NCBI GenBank assembly: GCA_963815305.1
Contig: CAWFFW010000001.1
Coordinates: 248,001-312,000 of the forward strand
DNA: 64,000 bases
Reading direction: 5' to 3'
DNA from: CAXBID01 sp963815305
GTDB taxonomy: Bacteria > Bacteroidota > Bacteroidia > Flavobacteriales > Flavobacteriaceae
The stretch's first letter is position 1; every line of letters begins with the position of its first letter. Position numbers and translations under genes: made by a program. The notes beneath the pieces were generated by a model that saw only the letters and a list, made by a program, of their open reading frames with translations, was not told the DNA's origin and searched no databases. Positions 41,437 through 50,832 of the stretch are shown in pieces.

Positions 41437-42894
41437 ATGAAAAGAGTTAATTTAATTATCCTATTAGCAGTATTTAATCTGTTATTATTACAATCAATAC
41501 ACGCAGAGATCAAACTACCTGCTGTTGTATCGTCCAATATGGTTTTACAAAGAAACACTACTATCATGCTTTGGGGTTGGGCAGATTCCAAAGAGGAAAT
41601 CACAATTAATACGTCTTGGTTAAATGAGCAGATTTTTGTTCAAGCTGATAATGAAGGCAATTGGCGAGTTGAAGTAAAAACTAACAATAGTAAAGAGTCC
41701 CAATCAATAACATTAACTAGCAAAACATCAAATATTAAATTGGAAAATATTTTATTTGGTGAGGTATGGTTATGTTCTGGTCAATCTAATATGGAACAAC
41801 CAGTAAAAGGCTTCTCAAGTCAACCTACATTTGGTTCTAATACGGCAATTGTTAAATCTAATAATTCAAATTTAAGACTTTTTACTGTTGAAAGATTTAC
41901 CTCTAAAACACCGTTAAAAGAATTGGGAGGTTATAAAGGTTGGGAGCAAGCGTCTCCTAATAATGTTTCAGAGTTTAGTGCAGTAGCTTATTTCTTTGGG
42001 CAGCAACTTCAAGAAAGTTTAGATTGCCCTGTAGGAATTATATTTACTTCATGGGGTGGTACAAAGGTGCAGTCTTGGATAAGCAAGGAAGCTTTGAGTC
42101 CTTATCAAAACGTAAATATAGATAGTCTATATAACACTGAAAAATTACACCAAACTCCTACAGTATTGTTTAACGCAATGGTTAATCCATTGATTCCATA
42201 TACTATAAAAGGTGTTTTGTGGTATCAAGGTGAGTCTAATCGTAAAGAACCAGACGTTTACAAAAAAGTTTTTCCAGCCATGGTAAAAGATTGGAGAACA
42301 CGTTGGGGAATAGGTGACTTTCCATTTTATTACGTGCAAATTGCTCCCTACTCATATAATAATTACGAGGCATTTCAAGATAATGATAACACTGCTTTTA
42401 TTCGTGAGTCACAATTGCAATGTTTAGAGTTAATACCAAATTCAGGAATAGCCATTACTTTGGATCTCGGAGATGAGAACTGGATTCATCAACCTAAAAA
42501 GAAACAAGTGGCAGACAGATTATTATTTAATGCACTAAATCAAACGTATGGTTACAAAACGATAGACAACGCGTCTCCTGCCTACGAATCTCATGAGGTA
42601 AAAGATGGTGGCATAGTGGTAAAGTTTAAAAACGCCGAAAAAGGTTTGTACGCTTACGATGGTTTAAAGGATTTCGAAATTGCAGGAAAAGATAAAATAT
42701 TTTATCCTGCCAATGCTAACATTGTATATAGGAAGTCGGAAGTACTTGTAAAGAGTGATAAAGTACCAAACCCTGTAGCGGTTAGATACGCTTGGCGTAA
42801 TTGGGCAACAGCATCGCTTTATGATACTTATTTTTTACCTGCATCATCTTTCAGAACAGATGACTGGACAGATGCAACAAAAACCAAAGACTAG
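41437..42894 (+). CDS. SASA-family sialate-O-acetylesterase-like enzyme
   Basis: A 485-residue secreted enzyme with a signal peptide ending in IHAE. It starts with KLPAVVSSNMVLQRNTTIML, typical of the long SASA type. It contains LCSGQSNMEQPV (Ser), GIIFTSWGGTKVQSW, VLWYQGESNRKEP and the Asp/His region DENWIHQPKKKQ. It is related in layout to the protein encoded at 3661. The gap to the following symporter subunit gene is only 41 bp, which links deacetylation and acetate-type uptake on one transcript. Confidence 0.88.
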   Translation: MKRVNLIILLAVFNLLLLQSIHAEIKLPAVVSSNMVLQRNTTIMLWGWADSKEEITINTSWLNEQIFVQADNEGNWRVEVKTNNSKESQSITLTSKTSNIKLENILFGEVWLCSGQSNMEQPVKGFSSQPTFGSNTAIVKSNNSNLRLFTVERFTSKTPLKELGGYKGWEQASPNNVSEFSAVAYFFGQQLQESLDCPVGIIFTSWGGTKVQSWISKEALSPYQNVNIDSLYNTEKLHQTPTVLFNAMVNPLIPYTIKGVLWYQGESNRKEPDVYKKVFPAMVKDWRTRWGIGDFPFYYVQIAPYSYNNYEAFQDNDNTAFIRESQLQCLELIPNSGIAITLDLGDENWIHQPKKKQVADRLLFNALNQTYGYKTIDNASPAYESHEVKDGGIVVKFKNAEKGLYAYDGLKDFEIAGKDKIFYPANANIVYRKSEVLVKSDKVPNPVAVRYAWRNWATASLYDTYFLPASSFRTDDWTDATKTKD

Positions 42895-42935
42895 GCTAGT
42901 AATCAATTAACCTTTTAATTTTAATTAAATAGATC

Positions 42936-43187
42936 ATGAATATAGGGCATAAAAAATACTGGAAAGAAAATTTAAAATACTTAGGAATACTATTGATTAT
43001 ATGGTTTATCGTATCCTTTGGATTTGGAATTCTTTGGGTAGAGGAACTCAATACAATAAAATTAGGAGGCTTTAAACTAGGGTTTTGGTTCGCACAACAA
43101 GGGTCAATGTATGTATTTGTTGTTTTAATATTTGTGTATGTACGATTAATGAATAAACTCGATAAAAAATATGGTTATGATGCATAG
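42936..43187 (+). CDS. DUF4212 small subunit of sodium:solute symporter
   Basis: An 83-residue protein with two transmembrane helices (YLGILLIIWFIVSFGFGILW and MYVFVVLIFVYVRLMNKL) and the DUF4212 signature KYWKENLKYLGILL and GFWFAQQGS. Such proteins accompany the VC_2705-type SSS permease. Its stop overlaps the permease start by 17 bp, indicating translational coupling. Confidence 0.9.
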   Translation: MNIGHKKYWKENLKYLGILLIIWFIVSFGFGILWVEELNTIKLGGFKLGFWFAQQGSMYVFVVLIFVYVRLMNKLDKKYGYDA

Positions 43188-44898
43188 TTTATTAATTGAA
43201 GGAATGGGAGTTCAAAACTGGACCTATATTTTAGTGGGAATTACATTTACAATTTATATAGGAATTGCAATATGGGCAAGAGCAGGGTCAACCAAAGAAT
43301 TTTATGTTGCTGGTGGAGGGGTATCACCTCTAGCCAATGGAATGGCAACAGCTGCTGATTGGATGAGCGCCGCGTCATTTATTTCCATGGCTGGAATAAT
43401 TTCTTTTAAAGGTTATGATGGTGCAGTATATTTGATGGGATGGACTGGTGGTTATGTGCTTTTAGCATTACTACTAGCGCCATATTTACGTAAGTTCGGA
43501 AAGTTTACCGTACCCGATTTTATAGGTGATCGTTACTATTCTAACACAGCCCGTTTAGTAGGTGTCATTTGTGCGCTTATAGTGTCGTTTACCTATGTTG
43601 CAGGACAAATGCGAGGCGTAGGCTTAGTGTTTTCTCGTTTTTTAGAAGTAGATATTAATACTGGTGTTATTATAGGTATGATAATCGTATTGTTTTATGC
43701 GGTTTTAGGAGGCATGAAAGGCATTACATATACTCAGGTAGCACAATATTGCGTGCTTATTTTTGCATTTATGGTACCTGCTATTTTTATATCCATTCAA
43801 ATGACAGGGAACCCTATTCCGCAATTAGGATTTGGAAGTCAATTAGCAGATGGTTCAGGAACCTATTTACTTGATAAATTAGATGGTTTGAGTACCGATC
43901 TTGGTTTCAATGAATATACCGAGGGTTCAAAATCTATGATAGATGTGTTTGCTATCACTTTAGCATTAATGGTTGGTACAGCAGGATTACCACATGTAAT
44001 TGTTCGATTTTTCACAGTAAAGCGCGTTAAAGATGCTCGTAAATCTGCAGGTATAGCGCTATTGCTTATTGTTATTTTATACACAGCAGCTCCAGCAGTA
44101 TCTGTCTTTGCAAGAACGAATATGATTGAAACCGTTTCCAACCAACCTTACGCGAATATGCCAGAGTGGTTTAAAAAATGGGAAACAACGGGTCTTATAG
44201 AATTTAACGATAAAAATAACGACGGAATTATTCAATATGTAGCAGATACAAATAAAAATGAGTTGATAATCGATAATGATATTATGGTTTTGGCAAATCC
44301 AGAAATAGCAAATTTACCAGACTGGGTTATTGCTTTAGTTGCAGCAGGCGCATTGGCTGCAGCATTATCAACAGCAGCTGGATTATTATTGGTGATTTCT
44401 GCTTCTGTGTCTCACGATTTGATTAAGAAAATGGTAAACCCAAAAATTTCAGAAAAAGGGGAATTAATTGCAGCACGTTTATCAGCTGTAGTAGCAGTTT
44501 GTGTTGCGGGTTATTTTGGCATTAATCCACCAGGATTCGTTGCCGCAACCGTTGCGTTGGCGTTTGGTTTAGCTGCCGCATCCTTTTTTCCAGCCATTAT
44601 TTTGGGTATTTTCTATAAAAAGATGAATAAAGAAGGTGCTATAGCAGGTATGGTCGTTGGTATTTCATCAATGCTGTTTTACATGACTAAATTTAAATTT
44701 GGATGGTTTGGAGGTGGAGAAGAATCCGATTGGTGGTTTGGGATCTCACCAGAAGGTTTTGGCACAGTGGCTATGATAGTAAATTTTATAGTGTCTATAG
44801 CGATAATGAAATTTACTCCAGATCCGCCAAAAGATGTACAAGATATTGTTGAAAATATTAGAATTCCTAGTGGGGCAGGTGAAGCCGTTGATCATTAA
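43171..44898 (+). CDS. sodium:solute symporter, VC_2705/ActP-like
   Basis: A 575-residue inner-membrane permease with about 13 helices. SSS-family blocks include EFYVAGGGVSPLANGMATAADWMSAASF divided over helices 1-2, WTGGYVLLALLLAPYLRKFG, VPDFIGDRYY, YVAGQMRGVG and GLPHVIVRFFTVK. It is of the type that pairs with DUF4212, and relatives carry acetate or other small carboxylates. The position between an acetylesterase and acs supports acetate as substrate (inference). Starts at 43177 or 43180 are also possible. Confidence 0.9.
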   Translation: MVMMHSLLIEGMGVQNWTYILVGITFTIYIGIAIWARAGSTKEFYVAGGGVSPLANGMATAADWMSAASFISMAGIISFKGYDGAVYLMGWTGGYVLLALLLAPYLRKFGKFTVPDFIGDRYYSNTARLVGVICALIVSFTYVAGQMRGVGLVFSRFLEVDINTGVIIGMIIVLFYAVLGGMKGITYTQVAQYCVLIFAFMVPAIFISIQMTGNPIPQLGFGSQLADGSGTYLLDKLDGLSTDLGFNEYTEGSKSMIDVFAITLALMVGTAGLPHVIVRFFTVKRVKDARKSAGIALLLIVILYTAAPAVSVFARTNMIETVSNQPYANMPEWFKKWETTGLIEFNDKNNDGIIQYVADTNKNELIIDNDIMVLANPEIANLPDWVIALVAAGALAAALSTAAGLLLVISASVSHDLIKKMVNPKISEKGELIAARLSAVVAVCVAGYFGINPPGFVAATVALAFGLAAASFFPAIILGIFYKKMNKEGAIAGMVVGISSMLFYMTKFKFGWFGGGEESDWWFGISPEGFGTVAMIVNFIVSIAIMKFTPDPPKDVQDIVENIRIPSGAGEAVDH

Positions 44899-44922
44899 AT
44901 TCAAATAACAAATCTATATTAA

Positions 44923-45219
44923 ATGATCTTAATTGTAGAAAATGAATCTACCGCATGTAACTGGACAGTACTTGACTATAACCAAGAGAAAGTTCTAAAA
45001 ACCAAGACAGCGTGTTTTAATGTAGGGGAATTAAATGTATTTAAGATATGTAATGTTTTACATGCTGCAAGTGAGTTATTTAAACTCAAAGAAGACATTA
45101 AATTACTAATGTTTTATGGAGAAGAATGTTTTTATGAAAAACACCAATCAGATTTATGTTTAGTATTTAACGATTACTTCTCAAACGCAAGAATCCAAAT
45201 TAATAAAGTCACACTTTAA
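44923..45219 (+). CDS. 98-residue protein resembling a degenerate N-terminal lobe of a BadF/GlcNAc-kinase-type ATPase
   Basis: The start MILIVENESTACNW aligns with the phosphate-1 loop start of BadF-type sugar kinases, which normally reads like D(S/G)GSTK(T/C)DW. Here the key Gly and Asp residues are replaced. Further on FYGEECF matches the FYGAGC block, and YFSNARIQIN matches the F.NA.I.V block that ends the first subdomain. The rest of the kinase is absent. The frame is intact and sits between the symporter and acs, so it may have a non-catalytic role; it may also be a stable remnant. Confidence 0.55.
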   Translation: MILIVENESTACNWTVLDYNQEKVLKTKTACFNVGELNVFKICNVLHAASELFKLKEDIKLLMFYGEECFYEKHQSDLCLVFNDYFSNARIQINKVTL

Positions 45220-45278
45220 TGTCACCGAAACATTTAAAAGTTGAAAAACAGGAAATAGTATAAACTAAAAGAAGACCA

Positions 45279-47189
45279 ATGAGCAACTACCACATAAAAC
45301 ATTTAGAAGAATACTACCAAGTTTATCGTAAATCTGTTAGAGAGCCAGAAAATTTTTGGGAAGAAATAGCCGAAGAACATTTTATGTGGCGTAAAAAATG
45401 GGATAATGTGTTGAGTTGGGACTTCTCAAAGCCTGAAGTCAAATGGTTTGAAGGAGCCAAATTAAATATAACGGAGAATTGTATCGATAGGCATTTAGCT
45501 ACTCGTGGACAAAAAACGGCCATTCTTTTTGAACCTAACGACCCTAATGAAAAAGCGCAACATATTACATATAATCAATTACACGAACGTGTGAATCAAT
45601 TTGCGAATGTTTTAAAAAATCAAGGTATAAAAAAGGGAGATCGGGTTTGTGTTTATTTACCGATGATTCCCGAATTAGCCATTTCCGTTTTAGCGTGCGC
45701 TAGAATTGGAGCTATCCATTCCGTAGTATTTGCCGGTTTTTCAGCCACAGCTTTATCGACTAGAATAAACGATAGTGACTGTAAAATGGTCATCACCAGT
45801 GATGGTTCATACCGAGGTGCAAAAACCATAGATTTAAAGGGGATTGTAGATGAAGCTTTAGAAAGCTGTAAGGGTGTGAATTCGGTTTTAGTAGCAAAGC
45901 GCATTCATACAGATATCAAAATGAAAGAAGGTCGTGATCAATGGTTGCAACCTTTGTTAGATGACGCTTCAAAGGATTGTAATGCTGAAATTATGGATGC
46001 TGAAGATCCGTTATTCATTTTATATACATCCGGTTCAACAGGAAAACCAAAAGGGATGGTGCATTCTACCGCAGGTTATATGGTGTATACGGCGTATACT
46101 TTTAAAAATGTATTTCAATATAAAGAAGATGATGTGTATTGGTGTACTGCCGATATTGGCTGGATTACAGGACATAGTTATATTGTTTATGGACCATTAG
46201 CAAACGGCGCAACCACGGTGATGTTTGAAGGTGTGCCTAGTTATCCAGATTACGGACGTTTCTGGGAGATTGTAGAGAAACATAAAGTCAATCAATTTTA
46301 TACCGCACCAACAGCCATTCGAGCCCTAGCAAAGGAAGGTTTGGAGGTTATTGAAAAACACAATTTATCATCATTAAAAGTTCTAGGTTCTGTAGGTGAA
46401 CCCATCAACGAAGAAGCATGGCATTGGTATAATGATAATATTGGTAAAAAGAAAAGCCCGATTGTAGATACCTGGTGGCAAACCGAAACTGGGGGCATTA
46501 TGATCACGCCAATACCGTTTGTAACACCAACAAAACCAACCTATGCGACGTTGCCTTTTCCAGGAATTCAACCTGCATTAATGGATGAAAATGGAAAGGA
46601 AATAAAAGGCAATCTAGTAGATGGGCGCTTGTGTATTAAATTCCCATGGCCAAGTATGGCACGAACAATTTGGGGAAATCACCAACGGTATAAAGACACT
46701 TATTTTTCAGCTTTTGAAAACAAGTATTTTACTGGTGATGGTGCTTTACGCGATGAAGTAGGTTATTACCGAATTACGGGTAGAGTAGATGATGTGATTA
46801 TTGTTTCTGGGCATAATTTAGGAACAGCACCTATTGAAGATGCTGTAAACGAACACCCAGCAGTTGCCGAAAGTGCTATTGTTGGTTTTCCACATGATAT
46901 AAAAGGCAACGCGCTTTATGGCTATGTCATTTTAAAAGATGTTGGAGAAACAAGAGATCATAATAATTTGCGAAAAGAAATCAATCAAATAATAACCGAA
47001 CATATCGGTCCGATAGCGAAATTGGATAAAATTCAGTTTACTAACGGTTTACCAAAAACGCGTTCCGGGAAAATTATGCGCCGTATTTTACGAAAAATAG
47101 CGCATAAAGACACGAGTAACTTAGGCGATACGAGTACGCTTTTAAACCCTGAAGTAGTGCAGAATATTATGGATAATGCTATAAAATGA
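45279..47189 (+). CDS. acs: acetyl-CoA synthetase
   Basis: A 636-residue cytoplasmic enzyme of standard length. The AMP-binding core has YTSGSTGKPKGM, TADIGWITGHSY, DTWWQTETGG, YFTGDGALRDE, the hinge ITGRVDDVI and the acetylatable Lys in KTRSGKIMRR. It makes acetyl-CoA from acetate, ATP and CoA. In this setting it could channel acetate freed by the SASA and CE-type esterases into central metabolism. Confidence 0.96.
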   Translation: MSNYHIKHLEEYYQVYRKSVREPENFWEEIAEEHFMWRKKWDNVLSWDFSKPEVKWFEGAKLNITENCIDRHLATRGQKTAILFEPNDPNEKAQHITYNQLHERVNQFANVLKNQGIKKGDRVCVYLPMIPELAISVLACARIGAIHSVVFAGFSATALSTRINDSDCKMVITSDGSYRGAKTIDLKGIVDEALESCKGVNSVLVAKRIHTDIKMKEGRDQWLQPLLDDASKDCNAEIMDAEDPLFILYTSGSTGKPKGMVHSTAGYMVYTAYTFKNVFQYKEDDVYWCTADIGWITGHSYIVYGPLANGATTVMFEGVPSYPDYGRFWEIVEKHKVNQFYTAPTAIRALAKEGLEVIEKHNLSSLKVLGSVGEPINEEAWHWYNDNIGKKKSPIVDTWWQTETGGIMITPIPFVTPTKPTYATLPFPGIQPALMDENGKEIKGNLVDGRLCIKFPWPSMARTIWGNHQRYKDTYFSAFENKYFTGDGALRDEVGYYRITGRVDDVIIVSGHNLGTAPIEDAVNEHPAVAESAIVGFPHDIKGNALYGYVILKDVGETRDHNNLRKEINQIITEHIGPIAKLDKIQFTNGLPKTRSGKIMRRILRKIAHKDTSNLGDTSTLLNPEVVQNIMDNAIK

Positions 47190-47606
47190 TTTTAATAAAA
47201 TTTTTGAATTATGTATTACTTTTATTTAGTAGAAATTGTATATTTGCGCACCATAAAGACAAATATAATTTGTTTTTAAATAGTTCTTTTTGACTTTAGT
47301 GTACCATTAGGTGAGTGCATACTGTTAAAAGTGTTTTAAAAACTTGAAATATAAGGTGTTATAGAATGTTATTTCGTTCTGCCACCCCGACTTTTAAGGT
47401 ATCAAATGATATCAAAATATAGCTAATCTTATGGAAATCAACGAATTTTATATTTTTTGATATCATATGATTAGCTTTAATATCAATTGGCAGGTTACCT
47501 GAAAAGGTACCAAATTTTTCATTACATTGGTGGTCCATTAGCATTTGACTTTCGCAACGATTTGACTTTCGTAATCAAATCGAATATTCATCTAAAGCGA
47601 TAGTAC
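47190..47606. other. intergenic region at left edge of the mobile island, with a possible promoter
   Basis: No gene is seen. TATATTTG at 47239-47246 matches the Bacteroidota -7 box TAnnTTTG, but a correctly spaced -33 box is not clear. What it would transcribe is unknown; it may have lost its gene when the island entered. Confidence 0.4.
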
Positions 47607-48866
47607 ATGCAAACTTCAAAGACTTTTAGTATCCATTTTTGGTTGAACACAGCTAAAAAAAAGAATGGTGTTGCACCCATTTATGCCCGAATAACGGTTA
47701 ACGGAAAACGTGCAGAAATCAGTTTAAAACGTTATCAATCGGTTACCTCTTGGGACTCTAAAAAGAAAAGAGCCAGACCAAGAACTCCGAATGCCCCAGC
47801 CTTGAATGCCTATTTGGACCAAGTGTACGCTGAGCTCTTGGCATGTCATAAACAATTACTTTCTGAATTCAAGCTTATAACCTCACAAGCTATAAAGGCC
47901 AGGTATTTAGGAGAGGACGAACAAGAAAAAACTTTAATGGAACTCGTGGATTACCATAACACGACCATGAAAACCGTTTTAAAGTCGGGAACCTTAAAGA
48001 ACTATTATACCACTGAGCGATACTTAAAAAGATTTCTGAAGGCTAAAATAAAGTCCAACGATAAATATTTAAAACAGCTATCTTATAGCTTTATCATTGA
48101 TTTTGAACAATACCTGCGAAAAGGTCCTTCAATCAACAAGGGGCAACCATTGAACAACAATGGCGTTATGAAACATTTGGAACGCCTAAAGAAACTTATG
48201 AATTTGGCACTTCAATTGGAATGGATAGAAAAAGACCCTTTTGTACGTTTTAAGCTTAAATTCACGAAACACCAACGGGATTATTTATCGGAATCAGAAC
48301 TTCAAATATTTGAGCAGGGTGAATTAATAGAGGAACACCATAGAAGAACAAGAGATGTTTATGTGTTTTCCTGTTACACGGGACTATCCTATACCGATGT
48401 CAAATCACTTACCGATAATAACATCGTTATGGGCATCGATGGAGACCATTGGATATTCACTCAACGTGAAAAAACAGAACAGTCCGTTAAAATACCACTG
48501 TTGGACAAAGCACTTGAAATCATCAAAAAGCATGATAATGAAAAAAATGAAAGATTATTAACAGTTTATAGCAATCAAAAGACAAATGTCTACTTAAAAG
48601 AAATAACAACCTTATTTGAGATTAACAAAAACATCACCTTTCATTCTGCCAGACATACCTTTGCAACAACAGTAACCCTATTAAATGGTGTACCGATTGA
48701 AACGGTATCTAAACTATTAGGTCACTCTAAATTATCTACTACACAAGTTTATGCAAGGGTCATAGAAGAGAAAGTGAGTTTAGACATGAAGATTTTAAGG
48801 AATAAATTAAATATTCACATAAATAAAAGTATTAAGAAAACTAAAGTGGATTTGAATTCACACTAG
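47607..48866 (+). CDS. tyrosine-recombinase integrase of Bacteroidota type
   Basis: A 419-residue intact integrase. An Arm-type DNA-binding domain (FSIHFWLNTAKKKNGVAPIY...) is followed by a SAM-like core-binding domain (~110-215) and the catalytic domain. Catalytic residues are visible in HSARHTFATTV (His and Arg), LLGHSKLSTT (His) and the Tyr in TQVYARV. The position of the first catalytic Arg holds Ser (CYTGLSYTDV), a change also known from IntDOT and relatives. It ends 36 bp before a tRNA-Leu-like sequence, the usual place for the integrase of an element inserted at a tRNA gene. Confidence 0.93.
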   Translation: MQTSKTFSIHFWLNTAKKKNGVAPIYARITVNGKRAEISLKRYQSVTSWDSKKKRARPRTPNAPALNAYLDQVYAELLACHKQLLSEFKLITSQAIKARYLGEDEQEKTLMELVDYHNTTMKTVLKSGTLKNYYTTERYLKRFLKAKIKSNDKYLKQLSYSFIIDFEQYLRKGPSINKGQPLNNNGVMKHLERLKKLMNLALQLEWIEKDPFVRFKLKFTKHQRDYLSESELQIFEQGELIEEHHRRTRDVYVFSCYTGLSYTDVKSLTDNNIVMGIDGDHWIFTQREKTEQSVKIPLLDKALEIIKKHDNEKNERLLTVYSNQKTNVYLKEITTLFEINKNITFHSARHTFATTVTLLNGVPIETVSKLLGHSKLSTTQVYARVIEEKVSLDMKILRNKLNIHINKSIKKTKVDLNSH

Positions 48867-48902
48867 GAATTTAGGCAAGAAAAAGCCTAAAAAAATTTAA
48901 AT

Positions 48903-48984
48903 GTGGATTTGGTGGAATTGGTAGACACGTTAGACTAGGATCTGGTAGCGCGAGGTGTGGGACTTCGAGTCTCCCTCACCCGCA
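48903..48984 (+). tRNA. tRNA-Leu-like sequence, degenerate, likely a pseudogene or att-site remnant
   Basis: The 82-nt sequence keeps the tRNA-Leu layout: GGTGGAATTGGTAGACACG D-arm, long variable arm and TTCGAGT T-loop. It has several defects. The anticodon loop has 6 instead of 7 bases (CTAGGA, expected CTTAGGA for anticodon TAG). The acceptor stem has two mismatches, and the conserved G53-C61 pair of the T-stem is lost. It sits directly behind the integrase gene and looks like a decayed copy left at an attachment site. Confidence 0.6.
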
Positions 48985-48985
48985 C

Positions 48986-49015
48986 AAAAAGTCGAAGATT
49001 TCTCTTCGTCTTTTT
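48986..49015 (+). terminator. hairpin terminator after the tRNA-like sequence
   Basis: The arms GTCGAAGA and TCTTCGTC pair with one mismatch, have a 4-nt loop and are flanked by an A run and a T run. It directly follows the tRNA-like sequence and is probably its original terminator. Confidence 0.65.
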
Positions 49016-49357
49016 GCTTTTAAAGTAGCCCTCACTTTTTACTCGGGTACAACATAGGTACAACATTTTACTGTTTTTATCGACCAAATTTAGAATAATT
49101 GAATTTTCATATATTTGACATCATAAACCATTATTTTTCACCATGAATAATATTTTTTGTTTATTGATAATATATGAATAAAGTATAGCAGAAGTTTTAA
49201 GTTTTATCTACTATAATAGAAATCGACAAATTTAAAGAAATGTAATCAGTTTTAAGCAATCAAGTTTTTTAAATCAAAAATTTGCAAAAGGTAAAAACGT
49301 TTAAAATCAGTTGTTTATAGGTTTTAGGCGAATTTCCATATCTGCGAGCAACGGCTA
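49016..49357. other. non-coding stretch between tRNA-like sequence and SRPBCC pseudogene
   Basis: AT-rich sequence with no recognisable gene, RNA or repeat. Confidence 0.45.
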
Positions 49358-49448
49358 CTATTGTTGGCTATAATTTTTACTTTGCCCTTTTTCTAATATT
49401 ATCTTCAAATTTTGAATACCTAATTCTGCTCTTTTACTTATAGTTTTT

Positions 49449-50832
49449 CATTAGTGTCCGATTAAACTTTTTTAAAAGCGGGATTTCCTAGATAGGATTT
49501 CCCGCTTATTTTATATCTTGAATTTCACCACAAAATCTAGATATGAACAAAAGTACGAACTTTAGCGGGACTCCTGTTATCAAGCAAATTTTACAATACA
49601 TTTTACCTTCTGATGTTTCTCGGACAGCAAAGAAGTATTACAGTGACAGATATTACAAAAAGTTTAAGACCTACGATCATTTAGCGACAATGATTTATGC
49701 CACCTTAAGTGGTGTATCCTCGTTAAGAGAACTTACATCGGTATTGCTGGCATGTGAAGGCCGTATAAGTCATTTAAACCTCAAGCATTTTCCAAAGCGA
49801 AGCACGCTGTCAGATGCAAATAAGAATAGAAGCAGTGAGGTTTTTGCTGAAATGTATTTTGTGCTCTATAATCGGTATGCCCCATTTTTATCGGACAGCA
49901 GTACTTTAAAACCACCGGTAAAGAACTTAAAGATTGTAGATTCATCTACAATTAGCCTATTTATAGATATTCTAAAAGGTGTGGGCCGCAACCCTATCAA
50001 TGGCAAAAAGAAAGGCGGGATCAAAATGCATACGATGATAAATGCAATGGAGGATGTTCCTTGTTTAATTCGCTTTACAAGTGCAGCGACACACGATCAT
50101 ACTTTTTTGAAAGACTTGAAATTAGAAAAGGGTTCCTTTGTTGTTTTTGATAAAGCGTACAATGATTATTTGCAGTATCTACAATGGACATTGGACGATA
50201 TTTACTTTGTTACCCGCCAAAAAGACAATGCTGTCTATAAAAGTATCAAGGAATTTGATCTGGACGACAAAACCAGTGATGCCGTACTAAAGGACGAATT
50301 AATTGTGGTAGAGAAAGATGGTAAATCCATTGAGATAAGAAGGGTCGCTTATTGGGACAGTAAGAAGAAAAGGTATATGAATTCATCACCAATAATAAGG
50401 AAATAACACCTGATACAGTCGCAGATATCTATAAACAAAGGTGGCAGATAGAAACAATGTTTAAACGCTTAAAACAAAATTTTCCGCTAAAATATTTTCT
50501 TGGAGACAATCAAAATGCCATTGAGATCCAAATATGGTCGGCGCTAATCATACAATTGATAATGCTGGTCATTCAATGAAAAACCAAACGTACATGGGCA
50601 TATTCGAACATGGTAACTGTAATACGCTTTCATTTAATGACCTACATTAACTTATCCAAATTCCTTGAAAACCCTCACAAAAAATGAGCAGAATTAACCA
50701 CAAAACCCATCTATGAACAACTCCGATTTTTTGAATAGCTACCCTGCTATTGAATATTTTGAAATATAAAGCAGGTTTATTGACCTAAAAGCGCAGTATT
50801 GGTTAATTCCGTATTTTTAGCGGACACTAATG
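49449..50832 (+). mobile_element. IS4-family insertion sequence (DUF4372 type) with target duplication
   Basis: The ends carry the 12-bp inverted repeats CATTAGTGTCCG (49449-49460) and CGGACACTAATG (50821-50832). The 9-bp direct repeat ATAGTTTTT lies outside both (49440-49448 and 50833-50841) as target duplication. A hairpin near the left end (GCGGGA...TCCCGC) may block read-through. The element is 1384 bp and contains one broken transposase gene. Confidence 0.88.
49543..50687 (+). pseudogene. IS4-family transposase, two frameshifts
   Basis: The first 287-codon frame has the DUF4372 N-terminus (IKQILQYILPSDVSR, FPKRSTLSDANK) and the DDE region with the first Asp in KIVDSST and the next in FVVFDKAYNDY. 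Near 50375 the frame shifts; the continuation contains the YREK-type block YKQRWQIETMFKRLKQ with the catalytic Glu. A second shift near 50578 leads to KTKRTWAYSNMVTVIRFHLM and the stop at 50687. The protein cannot be made in full. Confidence 0.85.
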
